This document shows, in pieces, positions 16,641-25,202 of a stretch of DNA of 64,000 bases. The position numbers and the translations under genes are program-made. Position 1 is the first letter of the stretch. Each line of letters starts with the position of its first letter. The stretch spans positions 3,659,501 to 3,723,500 of the forward strand of contig NZ_CP016499.1 in NCBI RefSeq assembly GCF_001713475.1, written 5' to 3'. The notes below the pieces were generated by a model. That model was not told the origin of the DNA. It saw only the letters and a list, made by a program, of their open reading frames with translations, and did not search any database. This DNA comes from Agrobacterium sp. RAC06. GTDB lineage: Bacteria > Pseudomonadota > Alphaproteobacteria > Rhizobiales > Rhizobiaceae.

Positions 16641-17296
16641 AGCGCCCTCCTGCGATAGCCGAGTTCAGCCTGCATACAGGCAAGGGCGACGCCGGCCTGA
16701 ACCGGGTCGATGACGGGCAAGCCCAGTTCCGTCTGCAAAGCCTCCCGGTAGGTCCCGAGGCCGGCGCAGCCGAGGATGACTGCCTCGGCACCATCCTCAT
16801 CGCGAAGCACGGAGGCGATGCGCGTGACAGGAATGACAGCGTCTTGGGCGATGAGTTCAGCAACGGTCATGTCGATCGACCGATCGCCCGCAAGCCTGCC
16901 ATCGAGTTGAAGGTCCTCAAGGTAACGCCTGTGGCGGTCAATCGAGGACGGTCCCATCGACACGATCCCGAAACGCTGTCCAAGCCCGAGCGCTGTCAGA
17001 TACGCCGCTTCGGCAATGCCGACGACCGGGACATTCGTGGCGGCTCGTACGGCCGAAATGCCGGGGTCCGAAAAGCATGCGATGACGATGGCGTCTGCCT
17101 TTGCCGCTTGCACAGCTTCGATCAGCATCGGCACGACTTCGGCGACATGGGCATCCGTTTCGATACCCACAGGCGCGCCCTCGAGCTCAGTGCAGCGGAT
17201 TTCGTGGCCCTTGCCTTCGAACGGTTTCAGGCACGCTTCCATCGAGCGTGTGACTACCTTCGAGCTGTTCGGATTGATCACCAGGATCTGTGCCAC
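16637..17296 (-). CDS. Aspartate/glutamate/hydantoin racemase family protein
   Basis: This 219-residue two-lobed racemase fold opens ILVINPNSSK. Its paired catalytic cysteines lie in ACFSDPG and LGCAGLG, as in hydantoin and allantoin racemases. The start is GTG 17296 with the strong ribosome site GGAGGAAC. It is the first gene of the 12-gene minus-strand operon and faces the GntR regulator. It probably interconverts enantiomers of the cyclic substrate before ring opening by the adjacent hydantoinase-like enzyme. Confidence 0.9.
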   Translation of the reverse strand: MAQILVINPNSSKVVTRSMEACLKPFEGKGHEIRCTELEGAPVGIETDAHVAEVVPMLIEAVQAAKADAIVIACFSDPGISAVRAATNVPVVGIAEAAYLTALGLGQRFGIVSMGPSSIDRHRRYLEDLQLDGRLAGDRSIDMTVAELIAQDAVIPVTRIASVLRDEDGAEAVILGCAGLGTYREALQTELGLPVIDPVQAGVALACMQAELGYRRRAL

Positions 17297-17346
17297 TGTT
17301 CCTCCAGGGACGGCTCTCCAAAGTCGTCATGCTGTGATATGCATCG

Positions 17347-17356
17347 TAGTATACTA
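17347..17356. promoter_or_regulatory. GntR/FadR-type operator-like palindrome
   Basis: The perfect 10-bp palindrome TAGTATACTA lies midway between the divergent racemase operon and the GntR gene. It fits the TnGTATACnA shape reported for FCD-type GntR regulators. The assignment is inferred from shape and position. Confidence 0.5.
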
Positions 17357-17486
17357 AGAAATATCTCATGTCAAAGGCCGGCCGCCTTGCGAAGTCAGAA
17401 AAAGTGGAGGAAGACAGAATGGGGCGTAAAGCCTTATGATCCACGAGTGGGTCCACAGACCCCATCGAGTTTGGAGAGAAGCCGTC

Positions 17487-18194
17487 TTGCAGAGCCTCAG
17501 CGTTGAAAGTGATACCTCGCCGGCCCGGCAGAAGAAAATTTCCCTGACGGAGACCGCTTATGTTTCTCTGCGTGCGCGGGTGCTTTCCGGCTCATTGAGA
17601 CCCGGGGCCGAGTTTTCTGAGCTCGAGCTGGCAGACCAGCTTGCCATGAGCAAGACGCCGGTGCGGGAAGCGCTTGGTCGATTGGTGGCGGAAGGACTGA
17701 TCGAAGCCTTTCCGAGGCGCGGCTACCGGGTTACGCCCGTGACGGTAAAGGACATCAATGATCTCTTTGCGATCCGCGCGATGACCGAAGGTACGGCCGC
17801 CGCCATGGCCGCGCTCAATCTTTCAGCTGCAGACCTCGATCGGCTCGAAGCGCTGGCGGAAGCCCGCTACGACCCGCACCAGGGCGAGAGTGTCCAGTCC
17901 TTCGTCAAGGCCAACCGCGATTTCCACCTGGCGATCGCCGAGGGCGCGAACAATCCGCGGCTGTTGGCGCTGGTTGCCGCGCATCTCGACGAATGCACGC
18001 GTCTCTTCTACCTCGGTGCAGTTAGTCGCGACGTCAATCCGGAAACCAGCGCGGATCATCGACACATTGTCGATGTCTTGCGCCTGCGTGACCCCGACCT
18101 TGCCCGTGCGGCGATGGTCGAACACAGCGAGCACACACAGAAGGGCGTGCTGAAGGCCCTGATTTCTAGCGACACCACGGCGCTGACGCTATAG
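17487..18194 (+). CDS. GntR-family transcriptional regulator, FadR/FCD subfamily
   Basis: The protein has an N-terminal winged HTH (LRPGAEFSELELADQ, then MSKTPVREALGRLVAEGLI) and a C-terminal all-helical FCD ligand-binding domain with the metal-type His residues NRDFHLAI, DHRHIV and EHSEHT. TTG 17487 is preferred because GGAG lies 10 bp upstream; ATG 17436 would add 17 residues. It diverges from the 12-gene ureide-type operon and very likely represses it until an effector from the pathway binds. Confidence 0.9.
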   Translation: MQSLSVESDTSPARQKKISLTETAYVSLRARVLSGSLRPGAEFSELELADQLAMSKTPVREALGRLVAEGLIEAFPRRGYRVTPVTVKDINDLFAIRAMTEGTAAAMAALNLSAADLDRLEALAEARYDPHQGESVQSFVKANRDFHLAIAEGANNPRLLALVAAHLDECTRLFYLGAVSRDVNPETSADHRHIVDVLRLRDPDLARAAMVEHSEHTQKGVLKALISSDTTALTL

Positions 18195-18551
18195 TGAGAG
18201 GCCGAGCATGCCGCGCCATATGTGGGGGTTTACACAATTCTCTGCGAGATCAGGCCGCCGCAACCAAAACATCCAGACGCAGGAAACTGAACGCGGTTTT
18301 GCGTGTTTGCGCTATGGGCGGATCTCACAAGACCGTTAATCCATGCTCTGATCCCCCTGGAGTGTGCCCCGTCTGTTGTCGAAAACGGCGGAAATCATGA
18401 TCGGCTCCGGGCTTGTTGGAAGGCCAGCGGGAACATCAGTCGCCGGTCGGAGAGCAGGCGTTTCGGACCGCTCTCGATCTTCAGCGGGCGACCGGCCTTT
18501 CAAGTGGCTCGCTTACTGCGCTCGACGGTGGCTGGAGTGAAAAGGCATCGC
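18195..18551. other. Intergenic stretch, possible remnant of a MarR-type HTH
   Basis: No intact gene is seen in these 357 bases between the convergent GntR and radical SAM genes. At 18467-18532 the plus strand encodes TALDLQRATGLSSGSLTAL, which looks like a MarR recognition helix, but it runs on into unrelated sequence. It may be a decayed regulator. Confidence 0.3.
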
Positions 18552-20072
18552 CTAAAGTGCAGGCCGCTCGAAGCGTGCAAGATCGGGCTGCCACAGGTCC
18601 TGAACCTCCAGCATGTGACGGGCCTGACAGTAAAGGGAGAAAATCGTGGTCAGTGATACGACCAGATCGGGACGATCAACAGATGCTCGGTCAAAGGCCC
18701 TGACCAGAGCGTATTCAGCCGGTCCTCGCTTCACAAGCTCCCGGGCGAGTAACGCTGTTGGCCCGGCGAAAAGCGCCTGGCGCTGGAAGTCCTTCCTTTC
18801 GCCGGAAAGAGCCACATAACGCTCAAGGCGGGTCATGAAGTGACTGGGTGCGAACAATCGGTTGAGAAGCCACGTCATTCCCGATCGCAATTGCTCCTTG
18901 CTCATCTGAGCTGGAATGATGTTCGTGCTGACAAGTGAGGCTGAGTGATCGGATCCTTCGGTCAGGCGTCCCTCTTTGAGCAAGCGCGTGTGAAGCGGGG
19001 TTGTCTCGGGCGCGACGAGCACTCCTGGACTGATCAGAGGAAGAGGCATGCTCTGGATAAAGTCGAACTGCCGTTCAAAGATATCGACACCATCCTGATC
19101 GAAGCCGACGATGATGCCCCCATACACCATCAAGCCATGTTGAACGATCGTCTCGACCTGAGCAATGATGTCGTGCCGCAGGTTCTGGCGCTTGCCTGCC
19201 TCGGCGAGGCTTTGTTCATTGGGTGTTTCGATGCCGACGAACAGGGTTTCGAAACCGGAATTTCGCATCAGTGCGAGAATGTCGTGGTCGCGACTGATAT
19301 CGATGGACACCTGCGTAGCGAAAGCTAGGCGCTCGTCCGGTGGGCGCGTATTCCAGTCCAGAAGCCGTTCGAGTAGCGCCCTGGTGCGCCGTCGCATCAC
19401 CGTCAGATTGTCATCAGCGAAGAAGACACTGCGAACACCGCGATCACGCAGGATATCGAGTTCAGCGGTAATCTGGTCCGGCTCCTTCCATCTCTGCTTG
19501 CGTCCGAGATACTGGATCACGTCACAGAATTCGCAGTCGAACGGACACCCGCGAGACGTCTGGACCTGTGCAGACCAGGTCCGCTCGAGCGGATAAAGGT
19601 CCCAGCGCGGCACAGGTGAATCGACAAGCGCAGGCTTGCCTCCTTGATAGGTGGACTTGTATTTCCCTAAGGCGAGGTCTTCGAATAGCTCTCCGGCAAT
19701 CTCTTCGATCTCGCCGATGACGAGAATGTCGCAATGCTCTCTGAGGGCATCCGGCGACAAAGAGGCATAGGAGCCCCCGATCAGCACGATCTTGCCGCGG
19801 CGTCTGAACTCGGCCGCAAGCTCGATCATCCGGGCCTGTTGGGTCACTTTTCCCGTGATGCCGACGTATCGAGCCGGATGGGACAAATCGACAGGATCGA
19901 GACGCTCCTCGCAGATCGTCACCTTCCAGTTGTCAGGGGCGAAGGCTGCGACCGTCGGGGTTGCCAGATCGGCAATCGCTGTCGCATTGACACCCGTCCA
20001 TGCGCCGAGAACCTCCAGGCCAAAATAGCCCGGAGCGTTTTCTTCCGGATTGATCAGATAGATTTCGTGCAT
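18552..20072 (-). CDS. B12-binding-domain radical SAM enzyme (candidate RiPP maturase)
   Basis: This 506-residue protein has an N-terminal cobalamin-binding Rossmann-like domain (about 1-135, VGITGKVTQ...VLIGGSYASLSPD). A radical SAM core follows with CxxxCxxC (Cys176, Cys180, Cys183 in SRGCPFDCEFC), and the C-terminal region resembles DUF4070. ATG 20072 is used; the TTG at 20141 would add a non-homologous tail. It lies 147 bp downstream of the Nif11-type precursor on the same strand. B12 radical SAM enzymes often methylate unactivated carbons, including in RiPPs. Involvement here is inferred from position; it could be a neighbour with an unrelated role. Confidence 0.85.
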   Translation of the reverse strand: MHEIYLINPEENAPGYFGLEVLGAWTGVNATAIADLATPTVAAFAPDNWKVTICEERLDPVDLSHPARYVGITGKVTQQARMIELAAEFRRRGKIVLIGGSYASLSPDALREHCDILVIGEIEEIAGELFEDLALGKYKSTYQGGKPALVDSPVPRWDLYPLERTWSAQVQTSRGCPFDCEFCDVIQYLGRKQRWKEPDQITAELDILRDRGVRSVFFADDNLTVMRRRTRALLERLLDWNTRPPDERLAFATQVSIDISRDHDILALMRNSGFETLFVGIETPNEQSLAEAGKRQNLRHDIIAQVETIVQHGLMVYGGIIVGFDQDGVDIFERQFDFIQSMPLPLISPGVLVAPETTPLHTRLLKEGRLTEGSDHSASLVSTNIIPAQMSKEQLRSGMTWLLNRLFAPSHFMTRLERYVALSGERKDFQRQALFAGPTALLARELVKRGPAEYALVRAFDRASVDRPDLVVSLTTIFSLYCQARHMLEVQDLWQPDLARFERPAL

Positions 20073-20218
20073 TGCGCAGGTAACCGCAGCGGGTGAGACC
20101 TCAGGAGAAGCAGACCTTGACGTTACGTCTGCCTCCCCCAATCATTCCGGGTTTTGCTCTGTCTTCCTGCCCCGCGTTGGGGCGGACACCATGGTTAGGG
20201 TGCTACTCGCGCAAGCCC

Positions 20219-20500
20219 TTAACCGAAGGATATTTTCTGACCACCCGGTTGCTTGATCCTCGGCGGAGCCATGATTCCCCCTGCGACGAGTTCCAACTCG
20301 TCATCAGACAGTTCATCATTTGTGGAAGCGTGATGGGCCAATGCCACGCTTAGCTCCTCGCTGGTGAACGAGAACCCTTCGCGCTCTCCAAGGGCAACGA
20401 CGGCGTCTGCACCTTCCTGCAAGGCCACAGTCGCCTGCGCCTCCAAGGCCTGGTCGCTCCGCACGTGTTCGTAGAATTTTTCCAAAGCATCGATCGACAT
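20219..20500 (-). CDS. Nif11-type leader RiPP precursor peptide
   Basis: This 93-residue peptide has an N-terminal Nif11-like domain (ALEKFYEHVRSDQALEAQ, ALGEREGFSFTSEEL), an acidic linker (NDELSDDELE) and the leader end LVAGG (71-75). The predicted core is IMAPPRIKQPGGQKISFG (76-93), rich in Pro and Gly and carrying one Arg and two Lys. Nif11 leaders precede double-Gly cleavage by C39 peptidase-ABC exporters, and two such exporters are encoded next door. It lies 19 bp downstream of a GNAT gene on the same strand, so the two are probably co-expressed. The peptide is short but its leader is convincing. Confidence 0.85.
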   Translation of the reverse strand: MSIDALEKFYEHVRSDQALEAQATVALQEGADAVVALGEREGFSFTSEELSVALAHHASTNDELSDDELELVAGGIMAPPRIKQPGGQKISFG

Positions 20501-20519
20501 GACATGTCCTTTCTAGTTT

Positions 20520-21554
20520 TCAATTGTGAGCGGGATATACGCTTGAGGGTCCATGTGATCTCAAGATGGTTTCGACCCTGTCAGCGATCGGGGCAAAGCG
20601 GCGGCGGGTCAGGTGGACCATGCGTGGCCGCGAGGTGTCGGTGTAGTAAAGGGCCAGCGACTGGGGGCCGAAGAGCTCAACCTGCTTCCTGTAGCAGTGA
20701 AAATAGGCACCCACGGCGATGGCCGTGTGCCAATAGCTCGGATCGAGAAAGGCCTCAAAATACTCGATCAAAGGATCGGTTGGAGTGCCGTTCAAGCTCT
20801 CCGAGCCGGACAAGGTTTGCCAGCGCTCGCTGGAGGGGCCGGCCAGTACCCAGCCGACCAGTTCGCCCTGACGGCGCACCAAGCAACTGACTTCCGGCTC
20901 CAGTCGCGGCCACAGTCGCAATGGCCCTTGCATTTGCGCAGCATCATCGACAGCCAACAGATCCTTGACCCTTTGTTCGTCGGCGGCAGTCAGGCACAGC
21001 GGATCGAAACTGTAGACTGATTGCTTTGTCAGCTTCTCAGAGACCGGCGCCCAGCTTCCGACTGCCCCCACCATTGGGCCGGCTCTTCCGAGTACGAAAA
21101 GCCCGTCTTCGACTGGCGCGGTCCAGCCGGCCCGGACCAGCAGAGCACCAAGAGCTTCATGCCTTAGTCCGCGCTCCACAAATCGCACGGACATGGAGAG
21201 CGCGCCGCGTCCAAGCGCATCAGCCATCCAGGTTTCAAGAAGCCGCTGGCCCAGCCCCCTGCGGCGGTGCGCTGTTGCCACAATCAGTGACACCAGTTCT
21301 GCCTGTCCCTTATCGTCCACGAAGCCGAGTGCCAGGCCTACCGGTAAGCCTGCAACGACCGCGCCAATGGCAAACCAGCGGGGCGGAAGTTTCGCCATCA
21401 ATGGACGCAGGCGCGGAAAGGTCAATTGAGAAAACAGGCTGGCATTGCCTTGAAGAGACAGGAGCCGAGCCTCGCCGCATGAGGCGGCCGGTAGGGAGGC
21501 TGCGTCAGCAAGCAGTGACGTTCCTCTGTGTGTCTTGTCCGTGATCATCAGCAT
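20520..21554 (-). CDS. GNAT-family N-acyltransferase, RiPP-associated (paralogue of 33424-34386)
   Basis: This 344-residue protein has a classical GNAT fold in the N-terminal half, with acyl-CoA pyrophosphate loop RRRGLGQRL and an Rxx-rich motif. A second GNAT-like half follows (VGWVLAGPSSERW ... AVGAYFHCYRK ... LALYYTD). ATG 21554 was chosen with AAAGG upstream; the frame opens further back without homology. It resembles the GNAT at 33424-34386 in layout and motifs. It directly precedes the Nif11 precursor, so acylation of that core (Lys or an amine) is the natural hypothesis, by analogy with selidamide-type GNAT maturases. Confidence 0.85.
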   Translation of the reverse strand: MLMITDKTHRGTSLLADAASLPAASCGEARLLSLQGNASLFSQLTFPRLRPLMAKLPPRWFAIGAVVAGLPVGLALGFVDDKGQAELVSLIVATAHRRRGLGQRLLETWMADALGRGALSMSVRFVERGLRHEALGALLVRAGWTAPVEDGLFVLGRAGPMVGAVGSWAPVSEKLTKQSVYSFDPLCLTAADEQRVKDLLAVDDAAQMQGPLRLWPRLEPEVSCLVRRQGELVGWVLAGPSSERWQTLSGSESLNGTPTDPLIEYFEAFLDPSYWHTAIAVGAYFHCYRKQVELFGPQSLALYYTDTSRPRMVHLTRRRFAPIADRVETILRSHGPSSVYPAHN

Positions 21555-21787
21555 GCACCTTTGGTCACCGGATATCTCCCGGCACCTGATTGGCCGGCAA
21601 TGTGAAGCGACAGGTTGCTGATGAAAAGTGATCTGCGACGTATCTCTCCGTTGCGCCCAGATTTGGCCTCGCTGTTCGAAACCGATTGGTCGCACTTGCA
21701 ATCGAGATCCGATAAGCCCTCAAATTACTGTTTTGGCTGAAGGGGCAAGCCACACCATGACGAAGATGCAGCGGGGAGACTTGGTCG

Positions 21788-23044
21788 ATGAGCGCTGACA
21801 AGCTCTTTCGTCAGGAAGCGCTCCAGAAGCTTGCTTCCCCTGAACGGCTTGATGAAGCCGTACAAATCAATTCCAGAGGAACCTGGATTGCGGTCACGGC
21901 ATTCGTAGCGCTTGCCTTACTCTTTGGGCTGTGGAGCGTGCTTGGACGAATTCCCTCGCGTGTCGAAGGACAAGGGATATTGCTCCTTTCGGGGGGGAAC
22001 GTCATCGACACAGTCGCGCTCGCATCGGGCACTCTTGTCACGCAAGGTGTGGCGGCTGGTGCGGCGGTCACGCCGGAAATGACGATCGCGCGGATCGAGC
22101 AACCTGACATCGCGCTTCGGTTGGCGGACATGAACCGTCGCCTTGAAACGCTGATTGCAAACCGGCAGCAAGCATTGCTGGATGAAGAACAGCTGCGTCA
22201 GGCAAGACTTTCCAATACGAAAGCACGACGTGTTGCCTATGAAGGAAGGTCGCGAGACGCCCGACAGCGCCTCGAGGCCTATCAGGCGCAACTGAAGCGG
22301 CAGGAAAATCTGGTCGCCACTGGTGCGCTTGCTGTTGCAACCTTGCAGCAAACGCGGGAACAGATAGAGCTTGCGTCCCAGGATCTGTCCAATGTCGAAG
22401 CCAGCCTTCTGGAGATGGAGGCCTCAGGCTTTGCCTCGGATGCCGAGAGCCGGCGTCTGATCAGCACGCTTGATCAGGAGGTCGGCAAGGTTGAGGCAGA
22501 GCGGGATCAACTCGCGCAGACGTTGAGTGAATTCGGCAAGGTTCGGGCGCTTCAGTCTGGAACGCTGGTCGAATGGAAGGTCCCGTCCGGCACCTTTGTC
22601 GTGTCCGGAGCACCGGTCGCAAGCATCGCAACGGGCGATGGCGGCTTGGAAATGCGCCTTTTCTTACCACCGGCCAGTGGCAAACGGGTGCGGCCGGGCA
22701 TGCGCGTCGACATCGAAATCTCCGGTCTGCCGCGCGAGCAATGGGGAACGCTGACCGGCCATGTCCACTCCGTCTCCGATTTTCCGGCGACCCGGGAGGG
22801 AATGCGCGCCATCCTGCAGAACGACACGCTGGTCTCAAGTTTCTCGTCGGATGGGGCACCTTTCACAGCGGTGATAACGCTTGATACAGATCCTTCTGCG
22901 GTGAGCGGCTATCGCTGGGTTGGAGGACCAGGCCCGGCCCAGGCGCTCAGCCATGGTGCGATCGGCAAAGCCAAGGTCACGATCGAAGAGCGCGCTCCCA
23001 TCGATTTCCTGGTCCCCATGCTTCGCAGACTCACGAGCGCGTAA
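21788..23044 (+). CDS. HlyD/NHLM-type bacteriocin secretion adaptor (membrane fusion protein)
   Basis: This 418-residue periplasmic adaptor has a short cytoplasmic start (LFRQEALQKLASPERLDEAV), one transmembrane helix (about 33-52) and a beta-barrel/lipoyl arm around a long coiled-coil hairpin (about 115-250). Its C-terminus resembles NHLM bacteriocin-system secretion proteins. It heads the plus-strand export operon and ends 1 bp before the peptidase-ABC gene. It should bridge inner-membrane exporters to an outer-membrane TolC-like channel, which is not encoded in this window. Confidence 0.88.
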   Translation: MSADKLFRQEALQKLASPERLDEAVQINSRGTWIAVTAFVALALLFGLWSVLGRIPSRVEGQGILLLSGGNVIDTVALASGTLVTQGVAAGAAVTPEMTIARIEQPDIALRLADMNRRLETLIANRQQALLDEEQLRQARLSNTKARRVAYEGRSRDARQRLEAYQAQLKRQENLVATGALAVATLQQTREQIELASQDLSNVEASLLEMEASGFASDAESRRLISTLDQEVGKVEAERDQLAQTLSEFGKVRALQSGTLVEWKVPSGTFVVSGAPVASIATGDGGLEMRLFLPPASGKRVRPGMRVDIEISGLPREQWGTLTGHVHSVSDFPATREGMRAILQNDTLVSSFSSDGAPFTAVITLDTDPSAVSGYRWVGGPGPAQALSHGAIGKAKVTIEERAPIDFLVPMLRRLTSA

Positions 23045-23045
23045 C

Positions 23046-25202
23046 ATGGCACCACGACCTCATGCCAAGCGGCGCAAGCCGGTGCCGACTATTCTGCAGA
23101 TTGAACAGACCGAATGTGGGGTCGCTTGTCTCGCCATGATCCTGGCGTCATATGGGATGCATATCGGCCTCGAGCGACTGCGCGAAATGGCCGGTGTCTC
23201 GCGTGATGGCACGAGAGCAAGCAACCTCTTGAAGGCTGCTCGCAGAGTAGGCCTGACGGCGAAGGGGTTTCGCAAAGAGCCTGAACAACTCCACGAAGTT
23301 CCATGGCCCGCCATCCTGCACTGGAACTTCAACCACTTCGTGGTTCTTGAGGGGCTCAACGCAAGTTTCGCCTATCTCAACGATCCCGCGACTGGTCGGC
23401 GCAAGATCCCTCTGGATGAGCTCCGCCAGGCATTTACCGGTGTCGTCATTGCGTGTGAACCAGGCGCCGACTTCGAACCCTCAGGAGCGCAGCCATCCGT
23501 TCTTTCCGCTCTAGCGGAGCGGCTCGCAGGCACCCGGGCACTCTTGCCGCAGATCATCGTCGCATCCGGTCTCCTGGTCGTGCCTGGGGTCGCTCTTCCG
23601 GTGCTGTCCCGGGTCTTTGTCGATGACATATTGACCACCCGACAGACAGACTGGATCATTCCCTTCACTGTCCTCCTGGCGACCATCACGCTTGCGCAGG
23701 CGGCGCTCGTCCTGCTGCAACAGATGCTGTTGGCAAGGCTGGAGGTCCGCCTTGCCTTTCTTCCAGCGACGAAAATGCTCTGGCATATGCTGCGCCTTCC
23801 GATGAGCTTTTACGCTCAGCGTCATCCCGGCGAACTGGCAAATCGGCTGGACGCCAATGAAAAGCTGGCCAATCTTCTTTCAGGACAGTTTGCAACAAGC
23901 ATTTTCAACCTCTTGAGCATGATCGTCTATGCAGGTGTCATGCTTCTGCTTGACCCGGTGCTGGCTGTCGCAATCATTCTCTTGCAATGCATCTATTTCC
24001 TCACGCTCAGCGTATCAAACCGTCTTCAGTCCCGTAATGCCCGGCTGCAAGCGGCGCAGTCGGGGAAACTGATTGCGGCGACGGTTGGCGCGATCCGAGC
24101 TATCGAGACCATCAAGGCATCCGCAACGGAACGGGAGGCATTCCAGCGCTGGGCGGGGCATCAGGCCCGGCTTTTAAGCCTGCGCAGCAGCCAGGGCAGG
24201 GTGGAGGCTCTGATTGGGATCGTGCCTGGGCTTCTTTCTGCCTTGTCAGCCGCAGCAGTTTTGGGCTTGGGCGGGCTGCGCGTCATGGACGGCGCAATAT
24301 CGCTGGGGACTCTGATTGCCTTTCAGGCCCTGGCGGTCAGCTTCTACACCCCCATCGCCAGCCTCGTGCAGCTTGCCGGTCAAATACAAATGGTTAAGGC
24401 CGACATTGATCGTGCCGATGACCTTATGAGGGCGCCTGCCGCGCACTTTGAGGCTGAGGATGCAACACCGGCCAGTTTCGAATTGCGGGCCGAAGACCTG
24501 GTCTTCGGCTACAGTCCTCTCGACCCTCCCTTCGTCAATGGGTTCTCGCTGACATTAAGACCGGGTGCGCGGGTGGCACTTGTTGGCGGGTCCGGCAGCG
24601 GCAAAAGCACGGTTGGTCGCCTCCTTGCAGGTCTGTTCACTCCGTGGTCAGGCACGATTTCCATCGGGGGGATTGGGCTGAACGAATTGGATCCAGCACG
24701 CCGAGCGGCGATATGCGGCTATGTCGACCAGGAGATCTTCCTGTTCGAAGGCACGGTCGAGGATAATCTCAGCCTTTGGGACCCGGGCGTTTCGGATCGT
24801 CGCCTTATCCGGGCACTCTCTGATGCCGCCGTTCTCGATGACGTCATCATGCGCAAGGGCCAGCTCCTGTCTCAGGTCAATGAAGGGGGTACCAACTTCT
24901 CGGGAGGGCAGCGCCAAAGACTGGAAATCGCACGCGTTCTGGCCGCCGAGCCATCAATTGTCATCCTCGACGAAGCCACCTCAGCGCTTGATCCGGCAAC
25001 GGAAAAGCGGATTGACGACAACCTGCGGGCACGCGGCTGCACGACCATCATTATCGCCCATCGGCTCAGCACCATCCGAGACTGTGACGAGATCATCGTC
25101 ATGAAGGACGGGCGGATCGTCGAACGCGGTGACCATGAGACCCTGATGGCGGCTGCAGGAGAATATGCCGCGCTGATTGCTGAGGGTGCGGGTCATGGCT
25201 GA
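23046..25202 (+). CDS. C39 peptidase-containing ABC transporter (PCAT)
   Basis: This 718-residue protein carries an N-terminal C39 double-Gly peptidase with oxyanion Gln18, Cys24 (QTECGVACLAM), His97 (NHFVVLEG) and Asp113 (LNDPATG). An ABC transmembrane domain follows, then an intact ATPase: Walker A GGSGSGKST (about 513), signature FSGGQRQRLEIARVL (about 618), Walker B VILDEATSALD (about 638) and H-loop IAHRLST (about 669). It should cleave leaders after GG and export cores. ATG 23046 follows the HlyD stop by 1 bp. It can homodimerise, unlike the split transporter further downstream. Confidence 0.95.
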   Translation: MAPRPHAKRRKPVPTILQIEQTECGVACLAMILASYGMHIGLERLREMAGVSRDGTRASNLLKAARRVGLTAKGFRKEPEQLHEVPWPAILHWNFNHFVVLEGLNASFAYLNDPATGRRKIPLDELRQAFTGVVIACEPGADFEPSGAQPSVLSALAERLAGTRALLPQIIVASGLLVVPGVALPVLSRVFVDDILTTRQTDWIIPFTVLLATITLAQAALVLLQQMLLARLEVRLAFLPATKMLWHMLRLPMSFYAQRHPGELANRLDANEKLANLLSGQFATSIFNLLSMIVYAGVMLLLDPVLAVAIILLQCIYFLTLSVSNRLQSRNARLQAAQSGKLIAATVGAIRAIETIKASATEREAFQRWAGHQARLLSLRSSQGRVEALIGIVPGLLSALSAAAVLGLGGLRVMDGAISLGTLIAFQALAVSFYTPIASLVQLAGQIQMVKADIDRADDLMRAPAAHFEAEDATPASFELRAEDLVFGYSPLDPPFVNGFSLTLRPGARVALVGGSGSGKSTVGRLLAGLFTPWSGTISIGGIGLNELDPARRAAICGYVDQEIFLFEGTVEDNLSLWDPGVSDRRLIRALSDAAVLDDVIMRKGQLLSQVNEGGTNFSGGQRQRLEIARVLAAEPSIVILDEATSALDPATEKRIDDNLRARGCTTIIIAHRLSTIRDCDEIIVMKDGRIVERGDHETLMAAAGEYAALIAEGAGHG

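Noticed and set aside
18467..18532. MarR-like recognition helix in intergenic DNA
   Set aside because: Only about 20 residues match in feel and the frame continues into unrelated sequence. It is mentioned as a possible remnant but not claimed as a gene.
20169..20183. Small GCCCC/GGGGC hairpin between the Nif11 and radical SAM genes
   Set aside because: Only 5 bp of stem and no U-tract on the relevant strand; too weak to call a terminator.
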